DNA of 64,000 nt from Candidatus Cloacimonadota bacterium (GCA_029781115.1 JAKOXG010000010.1:115877-179876); one strand, 5' to 3'; counted from the first letter of the stretch, positions 53,616-63,548 are shown. Numbers and translations: made by a program. Notes: generated from the sequence alone by a model not told the origin.

Positions 53616-56342
53616 ATGAACCCACTCAAGCTATTTAAACCCTTTCCCGCAAAGGTGATGGGAAGCACCGGCAGCCCGGATTCGCACAGCTTTGAAATCC
53701 AAAAGGCTCAGAAGTATGTGCATCCTAACGGCCTAAGCTATTACCTCTATAGTGACACATCCGAGCCTATCGTCTGCCTGCAGGCTGTAGTGAAAACCGG
53801 TAGCACAATTGAACAAAAGAGCCAGGCTGGCTACTCCCATTTCATCGAGCATCTGACCTTCAAGAGCAGCAAGAATTACGGCTTTAACGAGATTTCAAAC
53901 ACTGTCTTTGCCTTGGGTGGCTGGCTCAATGCTTACACCGATTTCGACAGCACCTGCTACTACATGCTGCTGCCTTCAGAACATGTTTTTATAGGTCTGC
54001 AGATCCTGGGTGAACTGCTGATGAATGCCTCTTTTAATGCAGAGGATGTGGAGACTGAAAAAGACATTATTCTGGAAGAGATGCTGCAATATAGGGACGA
54101 TCCTGAAGCCGATTTTCTGGAGCACATCCAGCTAAGCTATTTTGACAAAAACCCCTTGGGCAGGTCTATTATCGGCAATCCCGAGAGCATCAAAGCTGCT
54201 ACTCATGCAAGGCTAAAGAGCTTTTACAAGAGAAGATACCAACCTCAAAACTCATTTGTGGTAGTATCGGGAGCAATCGAGGCAGATGCTCTGCACAAGT
54301 ATATGGATGACATCTTTGGCAAATGGCAAAACCGCAATTCGCCACTCAAGAAACCCATCAACAGATGGCTGGAGCCAGAGATATCCAAAAAGAGGTATGT
54401 ATGGCAAAAAGCGGAACAAAACCTCTTTGCCTGGGTCTTGCCAGAGCTCAGCGAACTGAATCCTGCTGCAGACCACCTTCTCTTTGCTATCCGTTATCTG
54501 GCCATCGGGCGCAGCTCAAAGCTACATAAGATCTTGGTGGAGGATAAAAAGCTCTGTTCAGCCATACGCGTCTATTCCCTTTGTGGACTCGATAGCGGTG
54601 CATCTGTGGTCACATTTGTCACTTCCCGCAAGATTGCTATACCCAAAATTGCCTCTATTATCCGCCAGCATTTCAGCGAGTTATGGCACAATGGCATTGA
54701 TCCTGAAGAGTTTGAGCTGATCCGCAGCGATATCATCCATGGCTGGCTCTATGGATTTGAAGCACGGGAAAGCATCGGCAACTACATTGTTGCGGAAGCC
54801 CTTTTGGGTGATTACGAGCGCCTTTATAGCTATGGAGAGCGCATCAAGGCCGTTACTGCCCAGCAGGTGGAAGCAGCGGTCAAAAAGTATTGGCAGCCCA
54901 GATTTATGACCTTTTACTATCGGGGTGGAGCAGCCGTGGAGCTCGACCCCACCTTGATCCCCGGCCATAAAGACTACATCCTGCCTCCCAAGAAAGGAAG
55001 GAAACAAGCAGCTGCAACCAAAACGCCCCATATCATTTCCCACACCCAACAAGGACAACAAATAAAGACAGAGAGCCAGAGCCCTTCAAGCCAAGAACTT
55101 GTCCAAGTGGATGAGAAGCATTGGCAAGGCATTTTGCCCAACGGCATCCATTTCACTTTTAAACAGTTGTATTCAAATCCCGTGAGTGGCTTTACCCTCT
55201 GCACACCGGCATCTCAGCTATGGGAAAGCGCAGAGCAAAGAGGATTCAACTATTTTCTTTCCACCATGCTTCTCTATCAAAGTGCCAATTATTCGCACCA
55301 GAGCATCATGGATTTCTCCCGCAAATTGGGGATGAATATCCGTGTCACCCACAGCTTGGATACCACCTCTTACAAAGGCAAATGCTTCACCGCGGATTTG
55401 GCGCCCTCTTTGACTCTACTGGCGGATTTACTCTCCAATATCAGCCTCGATTCCAGCTATTTATCCACTCTAAAATCGGCCGCCTCAGATAACCTCCGCC
55501 GTGAAAAGGATCACCCTGCAACCAACGGATATTTGAAATGGCTGCGAACTATCTTTGCAAATTCGCAAGCTCTGGAACGCTCCAGTGGCAACATCTCGCA
55601 GATAAAGCAAATTAAGACGACCCACTTGGAAAGCTGGTTTGAAGAGCATTACCGCGCCCAAAACTTCCACCTCGCCATCTGTGCGAGCATGGAAGCAGAA
55701 ACGGTCTGGGAGATGGTAAATCAGATCTTTGGCTCCATTCCATCCTTTGATCAACAGCCGGAAAAGCCCAGATTGCAGCTTACTCCTCAGAAGCCAAGCA
55801 AAAAGCGCAGCATGGGCGCTAATGAACAGGCTGTAATCCATCTGGGCTCTCTGTCCTGCTCATCCAAAGACAAAGTGCAAACCACTGCCGCCCATCTCCT
55901 TGCTCAAATCATTGGTGGCGACGTCAACTCCCGCTTTTTTGATATCGTGCGTGAAAAGCACGGCTTAGCCTATCAAACAGGCATGGAACTCGTTAATTTG
56001 GAATCAGTTGGCTATTGGACAGCCTACGCATTTTGCAACCCCAAAGAGCAAAAGCTTTGCCTGAAGTTGATGCAGGATATTTTGAAAGATATTCATCAAA
56101 ACGGCGTGGAGCCTCAGGAGCTGGAACTGGCCAAAAACTACCTCATCGGTATGCATCGCTTTGATGCAGAAAGCGTTAATTATCAAGCCTCTTCTTTGGC
56201 TGCTCTCTCCGCTTTGGGTTACAATATTCAACATCATCTCCAGCGCAGCAACCGCATCTCATCCATAGACATCGAAACCGTCGATGACTATGCAAATCAA
56301 TACTTTAACCCCCAAAACCTTTATATCCACATCCTGAAATGA
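53616..56342 (+). CDS. M16 family (pitrilysin/insulinase-type) zinc peptidase, two-domain
   Basis: 908 residues made of two ~430-residue halves. The N-terminal half has the inverted zinc motif HFIEH (H75, E78, H79) with the third ligand in EKDIILEEM (about Glu155). The C-terminal half repeats the fold (from about 500, ILPNGIHFTFKQL) without the motif, as in pitrilysin-like peptidases that use the second half to close the chamber. A Gln/Ser-rich linker (about 455-500) joins them. No signal peptide is evident, so it may be cytoplasmic. The stop overlaps the next gene (ATGA at 56339). Confidence 0.92.
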   Translation: MNPLKLFKPFPAKVMGSTGSPDSHSFEIQKAQKYVHPNGLSYYLYSDTSEPIVCLQAVVKTGSTIEQKSQAGYSHFIEHLTFKSSKNYGFNEISNTVFALGGWLNAYTDFDSTCYYMLLPSEHVFIGLQILGELLMNASFNAEDVETEKDIILEEMLQYRDDPEADFLEHIQLSYFDKNPLGRSIIGNPESIKAATHARLKSFYKRRYQPQNSFVVVSGAIEADALHKYMDDIFGKWQNRNSPLKKPINRWLEPEISKKRYVWQKAEQNLFAWVLPELSELNPAADHLLFAIRYLAIGRSSKLHKILVEDKKLCSAIRVYSLCGLDSGASVVTFVTSRKIAIPKIASIIRQHFSELWHNGIDPEEFELIRSDIIHGWLYGFEARESIGNYIVAEALLGDYERLYSYGERIKAVTAQQVEAAVKKYWQPRFMTFYYRGGAAVELDPTLIPGHKDYILPPKKGRKQAAATKTPHIISHTQQGQQIKTESQSPSSQELVQVDEKHWQGILPNGIHFTFKQLYSNPVSGFTLCTPASQLWESAEQRGFNYFLSTMLLYQSANYSHQSIMDFSRKLGMNIRVTHSLDTTSYKGKCFTADLAPSLTLLADLLSNISLDSSYLSTLKSAASDNLRREKDHPATNGYLKWLRTIFANSQALERSSGNISQIKQIKTTHLESWFEEHYRAQNFHLAICASMEAETVWEMVNQIFGSIPSFDQQPEKPRLQLTPQKPSKKRSMGANEQAVIHLGSLSCSSKDKVQTTAAHLLAQIIGGDVNSRFFDIVREKHGLAYQTGMELVNLESVGYWTAYAFCNPKEQKLCLKLMQDILKDIHQNGVEPQELELAKNYLIGMHRFDAESVNYQASSLAALSALGYNIQHHLQRSNRISSIDIETVDDYANQYFNPQNLYIHILK

Positions 56343-57109
56343 TTACCTTAGGCATAGACATCGGCTCCCGCAATACCAAGCTGATCATCTTCGATCACGA
56401 AAAGCAGAGCATCCTCTTTCAAGAGTGGGTAGCCACAAATATCGACCCCACCAAGAGTATAGAACACTTATACGCTAAGGCGCTGCACTCCCTAAGACTC
56501 TCCGAAAAAGACATTGCAGCCAAAGTCGCAACGGGTTATGGACGCAAGATATGGCCGCTTGCAGATAAGGTCATCTCCGAAATCTCCGCCCATGCTGCCG
56601 GCATAGCCTGGTTAAACCCTGAAGTCCGTACTATCATTGACATCGGCGGACAGGATAGCAAAGTGATCGTACTTGATGAGCAGGGAAAAGTATTCGATTT
56701 TGCCATGAACGATAAATGCGCAGCAGGCACAGGGCGCTTCTTGGAAATGACTGCCATGCGCTTGGGCATAGAAGTGTCGCAACTGTCTGGCTTGGCGGAA
56801 GATGCAGATAGCGAAATCAAACTCAACAACACCTGCGTAGTCTTTGCCGAAACCGAGATCATCTCGCTCATGGCCTCCAAGGTGAGCGCAGAAAACATCG
56901 TCAGGGCCGTGCACTGCTCCATTGCCAAAAGGATTTTCAGCCAGATGTCTGCGCTAACCCATGGGGCACCATACAGTTTCACCGGTGGAGTTGCCCAAAA
57001 CCAAGACCTGGCACATTGTATTTCTATTGAATTGGGCTCCAGTTTATGGATTCCGCCCGAACCTGAAATAACCGCTGCTTTGGGTGCCGCCATCTTGGCA
57101 AAACCATGA
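56339..57109 (+). CDS. 2-hydroxyacyl-CoA dehydratase activator (HgdC-type ATPase)
   Basis: A 256-residue ASKHA ATPase of the BadF/BadG/HgdC family. It carries LGIDIGSRNTK, IDIGGQDSKVI, NDKCAAGTGRF (Cys127) and NNTCVVFAETE (Cys166); the two cysteines would hold one [4Fe-4S] cluster between two subunits and fall on the positions known for the Acidaminococcus activator. It reduces a 2-hydroxyacyl-CoA (or benzoyl-CoA) dehydratase at the cost of ATP. No dehydratase subunit lies nearby, so the partner is elsewhere. It overlaps its neighbours by 4 bases on both sides (ATGA at 56339 and 57106). Confidence 0.93.
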   Translation: MITLGIDIGSRNTKLIIFDHEKQSILFQEWVATNIDPTKSIEHLYAKALHSLRLSEKDIAAKVATGYGRKIWPLADKVISEISAHAAGIAWLNPEVRTIIDIGGQDSKVIVLDEQGKVFDFAMNDKCAAGTGRFLEMTAMRLGIEVSQLSGLAEDADSEIKLNNTCVVFAETEIISLMASKVSAENIVRAVHCSIAKRIFSQMSALTHGAPYSFTGGVAQNQDLAHCISIELGSSLWIPPEPEITAALGAAILAKP

Positions 57110-57903
57110 TTCTGACAGACTATCATCTTCATTCACAATATAGTTGGGATAGCAAACTTCATGCAAAAGATTTGCTCGATAAGGCTATCTCATTAAACTA
57201 CACAGCATTAGCCCTTACAGAACATCTGGACTTACTGCCTTGGGAGCTTTCTGTAAATGGCTTGCTATCCCTGAAAGAATACAGCGCCTACGTGGATATG
57301 CTCAAGACTCAGTATCCGCAGCTGCAAATCATCAAAGGCATTGAGATTGGAGACTATCACCGGGTAAAAGACTTTGCCTCTGCCCTGGTCCGAGAAATAG
57401 ATCTGGAGCTAACCTTGGGAGCAGTTCACTTCTTGAGTGATCAGATAAATGTAGCCGTTCCTCTCGCCTATCCCCTATCAGATGAGCAGGTCAAGGACTA
57501 CTACCTGCAAAACTTAACTCTTGTTAGAGAGTGTGAGATTGACGTGCTGGCACACCTGGGCGTGTATAAACGTTATTACGAGCAACAACCCAATGAAGAA
57601 CATGCCCTGCCCATCGTCAAAGACATCTTCAACGTCATGATAGAGAAGCAGATAGCCCTCGAGATCAACTACTCTCCCTACCGGAAGGACTACGGCAATT
57701 GCCTGCCTGAGCCATACTTTTTGGAACTCTATAAAGATATGGGTGGCAAGCTCTTTACTATCGGAGGCGACTGCCACCACTTGGATCACTTCAACGATTT
57801 CCGTCACCTGCTACCTGAGTGGGCTCTAAAAATGAAAAGAGTGCAAGATGTTGATGGCGAAAGCGATATGATCAAGCCTCTGCCCTGCTTGCTCACCTTG
57901 TAG
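57106..57903 (+). CDS. PHP-domain phosphatase, histidinol-phosphatase-like
   Basis: A 265-residue PHP metallophosphoesterase. It opens DYHLHSQYSWD (H7, H9), with LALTEHLDLLPW, KGIEIGDYH, GAVHFL, DVLAHLGVYKRYY, ALEINYS and TIGGDCHH following in the usual order of metal ligands. HisK-type histidinol phosphatases have this architecture and length, but no histidine gene is adjacent, so the substrate is open. It is translationally coupled to the activator gene (ATGA). It ends the long plus-strand run; a T-rich stretch without a hairpin follows. Confidence 0.85.
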   Translation: MILTDYHLHSQYSWDSKLHAKDLLDKAISLNYTALALTEHLDLLPWELSVNGLLSLKEYSAYVDMLKTQYPQLQIIKGIEIGDYHRVKDFASALVREIDLELTLGAVHFLSDQINVAVPLAYPLSDEQVKDYYLQNLTLVRECEIDVLAHLGVYKRYYEQQPNEEHALPIVKDIFNVMIEKQIALEINYSPYRKDYGNCLPEPYFLELYKDMGGKLFTIGGDCHHLDHFNDFRHLLPEWALKMKRVQDVDGESDMIKPLPCLLTL

Positions 57904-57961
57904 GCGATAGTTTTTTTCGTCCTTTTCTTTTCAAAATAATAGACTCGTCACTTACTTGTTG

Positions 57962-58044
57962 CTTACTCAGCCGCCCGGAGATGCCGTGGAGATACTCGGG
58001 ATTTTCCCGGGAGGCTCCGAGTGATCACCGGGAGGCTCAGTAAG
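57962..58044 (+). repeat. 83-nt intergenic palindromic repeat, copy 3
   Basis: Same length and orientation as copies at 11091 and 32779. Outer arms CTTACTCAGCC (57962-57972) and GGCTCAGTAAG (58034-58044) pair perfectly. CCCGG/CCGGG pair, and the mid-arm has several mismatches. The 32-nt centre is at 57988-58019. Confidence 0.88.
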
Positions 58045-58223
58045 GAGGAGGTAGGAAAGAGGCATATTCCCGATTGGCTCGTACCCCTTACGCACCTTAT
58101 ATTCTCCCTTCAATAATAAAGGAAGCTGGCAAGAGCTTAATGAACAACTTGGAATATAGTCAATGGTTACTCATCATTTTCAAGCAATTACAATCAGCAA
58201 ACTGCAAATCCTCATATTTATCA

Positions 58224-58252
58224 TTGACAGTTAATCTCACTTCGTCAAATGT
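58224..58252 (+). promoter_or_regulatory. possible promoter of the GNAT-holB-murJ-uvrC run
   Basis: TTGACA (58224-58229) followed after 17 bases by AAATGT (58247-58252); the start codon is 26 bases further on, after an AAGGAG ribosome site. The -10 is weak but resembles those after other TTGACA boxes in this window. Confidence 0.4.
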
Positions 58253-58277
58253 GATCCCATCATAAAGGAGTTTCAAC

Positions 58278-58883
58278 ATGAAATACTTTCGCAAGTTAAG
58301 TGCCGATAAGTGTTACCTCTCGCCTATCAGTTTGGAGGATGTGGAGAAATACACTGAATGGGTCAATGACCCCGAGATCACGCCTTTGGTATTCTTCAGT
58401 TTCGGTGTAATCAGCCTTGAAGACGAACTGGAGATTTTGAAAAAGCTCAACGATGATGATGTCGTCTTTGCCATCGTGGAAAAGGAAACCAACAAAGCCA
58501 TTGGTAATTGTGGGTTTAGGAATATTGATAATGTGCATCGCAAAGCTCACTTTGGCATCTTTATCGGAGAAAAGACCTTCTGGAATCAAGGTATCGGCCT
58601 GGAAGCCACACAGCTTTGTTTGGATTTTGGCTTCAACGTGCTCAATCTTCACTCCATAGAACTGGAAGTAGCTAATTATAACAAGCGTGCCATCCGTTGC
58701 TATGAAAAAGCCGGGTTCAAGCCTGCCGGATGCCGTCGTGAATCCATTTTCCATGCTGGCGAGTATCACGATGTGCTGACGTTTGATATATTAGCCAATG
58801 AATTTGAGAGCATCTTTATCAGGCCCACCTTTGAATATGTGACCAGCGACGAGGCGGGACGCGCCAAGATCACCATCCTCTAA
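58278..58883 (+). CDS. GNAT family N-acetyltransferase (RimJ/RimL-like)
   Basis: 201 residues. The acetyl-CoA-binding GNAT core is visible as GNCGFRNIDNVHRKAHFGIFIGEKTFWNQGIG in parts, then SIELEVANYNKRAIRCYEKAGFKPAG, typical of RimJ/RimL-type acetyltransferases that modify protein N-termini or small amines. Length is normal. It is preceded by AAGGAG and starts the run leading into holB (3-base gap). The substrate cannot be told. Confidence 0.88.
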   Translation: MKYFRKLSADKCYLSPISLEDVEKYTEWVNDPEITPLVFFSFGVISLEDELEILKKLNDDDVVFAIVEKETNKAIGNCGFRNIDNVHRKAHFGIFIGEKTFWNQGIGLEATQLCLDFGFNVLNLHSIELEVANYNKRAIRCYEKAGFKPAGCRRESIFHAGEYHDVLTFDILANEFESIFIRPTFEYVTSDEAGRAKITIL

Positions 58884-58886
58884 GAC

Positions 58887-59996
58887 ATGTTTGATAAAAT
58901 CCAAGGGCAATCACATGCCCTGCAGATCCTAAAGTCTGCCATTGCAAACAATAGAGTAGCTCAGGCTTACCTCTTTCATGGGCCTGCAGGTGTGGGGAAA
59001 TTTACCACTGCCCTCTATTTTGGCATGGCGCTCAATTGCCAGGCTGAAAGTGAGATGCGTCCCTGTGGAGTTTGTTCTGCCTGCCAGAAGTTGCTCAATA
59101 TGGATCATCCGGATTTTATCCACCTCTTCCCCACCCCCAATTTTAAGATGAGTCCTGAGGGCGAAATCAAGGATTCAGCCAATCTGCAAGCCTATTTGGG
59201 CTACATCCAAAACAAAATCGAAAGCCCCTGGAAAGAGTATCGTTTCAATAAAGCGGTGGAATTGCGCTTGGACAACATCCGCATGCTGATAAATAGCTTG
59301 AACTTATCTATCACAGAGCTCAACATGCGCATCTGTATTATCGAAGATGTGGATATGATGAACACCGCCACCGCCAATGCTTTTCTGAAAACCTTGGAAG
59401 AGCCGCCCCCCCGAACCATCATGTTGCTCACCAGTTGCCGACTCCCCAAGATCTTACCTACCATCATCTCCCGCTGCCAAACCATTTATTTCAAACCACT
59501 TTCTCGCTCCACCATCCAACAAATCTTGCAGGAGAAGCATGGATTTGAACTTTTACCGGCACGAACTGCAGCCAGAATTGCCAATGGTAACTTCAAGGCT
59601 GCCTATAGAATTGCCGAGGATAGCACCCTATCATTGCGGGAACTGGCTTTTGAGATGTTTACACTGGCTAAAGAGGCAAATGAGCTCAAATATCTGCAGC
59701 TGCTGGATCGCACCCGAGAAGATATAAACGCCGAAAGCACAAGGCTTATCTTTGATTACTTGGGCTTCATTGCCAATGATATGATCATGCTCAATTCCAA
59801 TCCGGATGCGGTTACCAATATCGACAAGGTAGAGCTTTTGCAGGCGATTCAGCCCACCAGGATGTATCTGGAAGATGATGTCTATGCCTACCTGATCCAC
59901 TTGGAAGATTTCAAAAACAAGATCGAGGGCAATGTAAACCTGAGGTTGTTACTGCTCAACAACTTCTATGCCCTTGAAGAGCTACTGAAAGACTGA
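58887..59996 (+). CDS. holB: DNA polymerase III subunit delta'
   Basis: A 369-residue clamp-loader AAA+ subunit. It begins FDKIQGQSHALQILKSAI, with Walker A HGPAGVGKFTTA, a four-Cys zinc module (C..CGVCSACQ), IIEDVDMMNTATANAFLKTLEEPP and the SRC motif in IISRCQTI. LEEPPPRTIMLL is typical of delta'/gamma subunits; the length and lack of a long tail favour delta' over DnaX. It would load the dnaN clamp (21731). Confidence 0.9.
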   Translation: MFDKIQGQSHALQILKSAIANNRVAQAYLFHGPAGVGKFTTALYFGMALNCQAESEMRPCGVCSACQKLLNMDHPDFIHLFPTPNFKMSPEGEIKDSANLQAYLGYIQNKIESPWKEYRFNKAVELRLDNIRMLINSLNLSITELNMRICIIEDVDMMNTATANAFLKTLEEPPPRTIMLLTSCRLPKILPTIISRCQTIYFKPLSRSTIQQILQEKHGFELLPARTAARIANGNFKAAYRIAEDSTLSLRELAFEMFTLAKEANELKYLQLLDRTREDINAESTRLIFDYLGFIANDMIMLNSNPDAVTNIDKVELLQAIQPTRMYLEDDVYAYLIHLEDFKNKIEGNVNLRLLLLNNFYALEELLKD

Positions 59997-60007
59997 AGTA
60001 AACATCT

Positions 60008-61573
60008 ATGTCGCAACAAAACAAACTGGTCCGCAATATCAGCATGATGTCCATAGCGGTATTTATCAGCCGCATCTTGGGACTAATCAGAGATACTGTG
60101 ATGGCCTATTTCTTTGGCACCACCTATCTCAATGACGCCTTCATCGTAGCCTACAAAATCCCCAACCTCTTGCGGTTACTCTTTGGCGAAGGAGCTCTTT
60201 CCACCGCATTCGTCCCCCTATACAACGAGATCGGCATCAAAAAAGGAAAAGAAAGCCAGATGCAGTTTGCGCTTCAGGTGCTTTCCATCCTGTGTTTCTT
60301 CCTGATCATTCTTTCGCTGCTGGGCATACTTCTGGCTCCCTGGATCGTGAGATTGCTCTATCCCGGTTTGCAGCCCAAGACAATGCATCTTGCCATCGAT
60401 CTCACCCGCATCATGCTGCCCTACCTGTTCTTTATCGGACTTTCTTCCACACTCATTGCCATCCTCAATTCGCACGACTACTTCTTTATGACCGGGCTAT
60501 CCTCTGCGCTTTTGAATGTGGGCATGATCTCCACCATCCTCATCCCTTGGTTCATTTTCAAGCCCGATGGTGTGAGGTTGATCTACTGGGCGGCTTGGGG
60601 AGTATTTGTGGGCGGATGCTTGCAGACCTTGGTCAACTTTCCCTATCTCAAGAAGATAGGCTATCGCTTCAAAATCATTCTTTCTTTCAAAGGCAAAGCT
60701 CTGGAAGCGATGTGGAAACGCTTTATCCCCTCCATGATCGGCATAGGCATCCGCGAGATCAATCTCATTGCAGACAGCTTGATGGCATCTTTTTTGACCG
60801 TGGGCAGCATCACGGCTCTGGAATATGGAAACCGGCTCATGCAATTGCCTTTGGGCATCTTTGCCATCAGCACGGGAACGGCACTCTTGCCGCTTTATTC
60901 GCGCTGCGTTACCAACGAAGATTACGACACACTTACTCATAGCCTGAAGTTTTCCGGCATCTCATTGGCCTATGTCATGATACCCATCACGATGCTGATC
61001 TTTCTCCTGAAGCAGGACTTTGTCTACCTGATCTTCCAAAGAGGCGCCTTCGACGCACGCGCCTCGCTGATGACGCAGCAGGCACTCTTCTACTATAGCT
61101 TGGGCTTGCTCTTCTTCAGCCTCAATCAGACCGTCACTCCCCTCTTCTATGCAGCCAAAGATACCAAAACGCCGGTTAAGATCGCGGCGGTGATGGTGGG
61201 GTTGAACATCGTGATGAACTTTATCTTGATGCAGTTTATCGGACATCGGGGCCTGGCTCTTTCCACCTCGATCACCGCTTTGGTAAATTACATTGTGCTG
61301 CAATGGCAGATACGCAAGAAACTGCCACGGGTGAGCTTTAGCGGCATCTGGATCAATATCATCAAGACCACACTGCTCTGTGCCGTGATCTATGTTCCTC
61401 TTTACTTTTGGGCAACTAACTGGAGCGTTGAAGGCAAGCTGTATACGCTCATCAAAGGCGGAGTGCTGAGTTTGACCGCTTTTGCGATCTTTTACCTCTT
61501 GGGACGCCTCATCAGGCTGCCTTATCTGGATGAGTTCTGGCAAAACCTATGGAAAAGATTCCGGAGAGCTTAG
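60008..61573 (+). CDS. murJ: lipid II flippase MurJ
   Basis: A 521-residue MOP-superfamily membrane protein with about 14 hydrophobic helices; moves lipid II across the inner membrane. Family marks are SRILGLIRDTVMAYFFGTT near the start, AFIVAYKIPNLLRLLFGEGALSTAFVPLY, ALEYGNRLMQLPLGIFAISTGTALLPLYSR and FYAAKDTKTPVKIA. It begins 11 bases after holB and overlaps uvrC by 25 bases. Confidence 0.96.
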   Translation: MSQQNKLVRNISMMSIAVFISRILGLIRDTVMAYFFGTTYLNDAFIVAYKIPNLLRLLFGEGALSTAFVPLYNEIGIKKGKESQMQFALQVLSILCFFLIILSLLGILLAPWIVRLLYPGLQPKTMHLAIDLTRIMLPYLFFIGLSSTLIAILNSHDYFFMTGLSSALLNVGMISTILIPWFIFKPDGVRLIYWAAWGVFVGGCLQTLVNFPYLKKIGYRFKIILSFKGKALEAMWKRFIPSMIGIGIREINLIADSLMASFLTVGSITALEYGNRLMQLPLGIFAISTGTALLPLYSRCVTNEDYDTLTHSLKFSGISLAYVMIPITMLIFLLKQDFVYLIFQRGAFDARASLMTQQALFYYSLGLLFFSLNQTVTPLFYAAKDTKTPVKIAAVMVGLNIVMNFILMQFIGHRGLALSTSITALVNYIVLQWQIRKKLPRVSFSGIWINIIKTTLLCAVIYVPLYFWATNWSVEGKLYTLIKGGVLSLTAFAIFYLLGRLIRLPYLDEFWQNLWKRFRRA

Positions 61574-63378
61574 AACAAAAGATAGCCTTCCTGCCTGAGG
61601 ATCCGGGAGTATATCTCTGGAAAGACAAGGAAGGCAATATCATCTATGTGGGGAAGGCACAGGTGCTCAAACACCGCATCCGTTCTTACCTCACCGGTAG
61701 TCACGACATCAAGACTGAAGCCTTGGTAAAACACATCGCAGACCTGGACTACATTATCACCAACAGTGCTCATGAAGCTTTCCTCTTGGAAGCAACGCTC
61801 ATCAAACTGCATAAACCCAAATACAATATCAACCTCAAGGATGATAAACGCTATCCCTTCGTGCGCATTACGTTAAATGAGCCATTCCCCAGAGCATTTG
61901 TGACCCGCGATCTCGTCAAAGACGGTTCCCGCTATTTTGGGCCTTATACCGAAAGCCGCTATCTGCGCTCCACCATGAGAAATTTGGAGTGGATCCTGCC
62001 GCTGAGAACCTGCTCGCGCATCATTCCCGCCGATGAAATCAAATACAAACGTGCCTGTATAAACTATCAGCTCGGTAAATGCTCCGCTCCCTGCATCGGC
62101 AAAATCTCTGTGAAGGAATACGCCAAGATCGTAAAGCGCGCTTTGGCTTTCTTCAGCGGTAAGTATCAAGAAGTTGCGGATGAGATTCGTGCTGAAATGC
62201 TGGCCTATAGCGAAGATATGCGCTTTGAGGAAGCCGCCAAAGCCAGAGACCGGCTACTTGCCATCGATAGAGTGCAAAAGAGGCAGACGGTGGTCTATAC
62301 AGATGACCGCAGCGCAGATATTTTGGGCATTTACATCGAGGAAAGCGTAGGTGTTTGCGTGGTGCTGAGGATGCAAAGCGGAGCCATTGTCAATTCTGAG
62401 AGCTACCTCATGAGCAACGTGGAAGGCTCCAGCGAGGAAAAGGTTCTGGCTACATTCCTGCAGCTTTACTACAGTGTTAGAGATGAACTCCCCAGCGAGA
62501 TCATGCTGCCTCTTGAGCCGGAAGGATTTGAAGAGCTTAACCAGTGGTTGGAAGGCAGATTGACTCTGCCTCAGAGAGGCGAACGCAGCCGCCTCTTAGC
62601 CATGGCCAAAGGAAATGCCTTCCATTTGGTGGAAGAGAAAAAGCTTGCGCATATGCGCAGAGCACACCGCACCATCCAGCCAATCCAGGAGCTCAAAGAA
62701 AAGCTGAATCTACCCAAACTTCCCCGTAAGATGGTGTGCATGGACATTTCCACCATACAGGGAACTGACACCGTCTCCTCTGCCGTGTTCTTTGAAAATG
62801 GCAAGCCTCGTAAAAAATGCTATCGTCATTTCATAATCCGTTCCATAGATGGCCAAGACGACTATGCCTCCCTGCAGGAGACACTCACTCGCTTTTTGGA
62901 TGAGGTAAAGAAGGATGAAGCCATGCTGCCTGATCTCTTCGTCATTGATGGCGGAAAAGGACAACTGGCTGCCTGCATGGAAGTTTTGAAAAGCTCTGAA
63001 TATCCGGATATACCCATCATCTCCATAGCCAAAAGAGTGGAAGAGGTCTTTGTCCCTGACCAAAGTGAATCCATCATCCTTGCACGCTCATCCACATCCT
63101 TGAGATTATTGATCAACATCCGTGATGAAGCGCACCGCTTTGCCATCAGCTTCCATCGTGCCCGGCGTTCCAAGCGAACCTTGGTGAGCCAATTGGAAGA
63201 CATCCCGGGCATAGGCAAGCAAACTAAGTTTCTCCTGCTTAAAGAACTGGGCTCGGTGGATAAGATAGCAGAAGCCAGCCTAAAAGAGCTGATGGAGATA
63301 AAGGGAATTGGCAAAAAGACGGCAACCCGGATCCGGGAATACTTCGACAACATTGAAGATCAATCAGATCTATCTTGA
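61549..63378 (+). CDS. uvrC: excinuclease ABC subunit C
   Basis: 609 residues; makes both incisions in nucleotide excision repair. The order is GIY-YIG nuclease (PGVYLWKDKEGNIIYVGKA), a Cys segment (PLRTCSR..KRACINYQLGKCSAPC), a UVR motif (EDMRFEEAAKARDRL), an RNase-H-like endonuclease (MVCMDISTIQGTDTVSSAV, FVIDGGKGQL) and C-terminal tandem helix-hairpin-helix (DIPGIGKQTK, EIKGIGKKTA). The start at 61549 lies inside the murJ 3' end (25-base overlap). It converges on the rRNA operon with a 56-base gap. Confidence 0.97.
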   Translation: MEKIPESLEQKIAFLPEDPGVYLWKDKEGNIIYVGKAQVLKHRIRSYLTGSHDIKTEALVKHIADLDYIITNSAHEAFLLEATLIKLHKPKYNINLKDDKRYPFVRITLNEPFPRAFVTRDLVKDGSRYFGPYTESRYLRSTMRNLEWILPLRTCSRIIPADEIKYKRACINYQLGKCSAPCIGKISVKEYAKIVKRALAFFSGKYQEVADEIRAEMLAYSEDMRFEEAAKARDRLLAIDRVQKRQTVVYTDDRSADILGIYIEESVGVCVVLRMQSGAIVNSESYLMSNVEGSSEEKVLATFLQLYYSVRDELPSEIMLPLEPEGFEELNQWLEGRLTLPQRGERSRLLAMAKGNAFHLVEEKKLAHMRRAHRTIQPIQELKEKLNLPKLPRKMVCMDISTIQGTDTVSSAVFFENGKPRKKCYRHFIIRSIDGQDDYASLQETLTRFLDEVKKDEAMLPDLFVIDGGKGQLAACMEVLKSSEYPDIPIISIAKRVEEVFVPDQSESIILARSSTSLRLLINIRDEAHRFAISFHRARRSKRTLVSQLEDIPGIGKQTKFLLLKELGSVDKIAEASLKELMEIKGIGKKTATRIREYFDNIEDQSDLS

Positions 63379-63434
63379 ATATAAAACACCCTACCGTTAT
63401 AATAAATCTCAGCTAACGCAAAAAGGCTTTTGCG

Positions 63435-63548
63435 ACGGCGGCTACCTACTCTCCCACACAGTCGCCCGTGCAGTACCATCGGCGTGAGCGGGCTTAACTG
63501 CTGTGTTCGGGATGGGAACAGGTGTGGCCCCGCTGCTATAACCACCAT
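63435..63548 (-). rRNA. rrf: 5S ribosomal RNA
   Basis: Read on the minus strand, it carries 5S hallmarks such as CCCATCCCGAACACAG and AAGCCCGCTCACGCCGATGGTACTGC (in part), ending GAGAGTAGGTAGCCGCC. The ends given are approximate; helix I is formed by the GGTGG near 63546 and GCCGCC near 63437. The gene is enclosed by a longer 12-bp stem (AGGCTTTTGCGA with TCGCAAAAGCCT), probably a processing stem, whose downstream arm runs into a T5 stretch that may help terminate the operon. Confidence 0.95.

Larger units (their letters stand above)
57904..58277. other. 374-base noncoding gap before the GNAT gene
   Basis: It contains copy 3 of the 83-nt repeat, then AT-rich sequence with a TTGACA at 58224-58229. 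No terminator hairpin and no gene were recognised. Confidence 0.7.
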
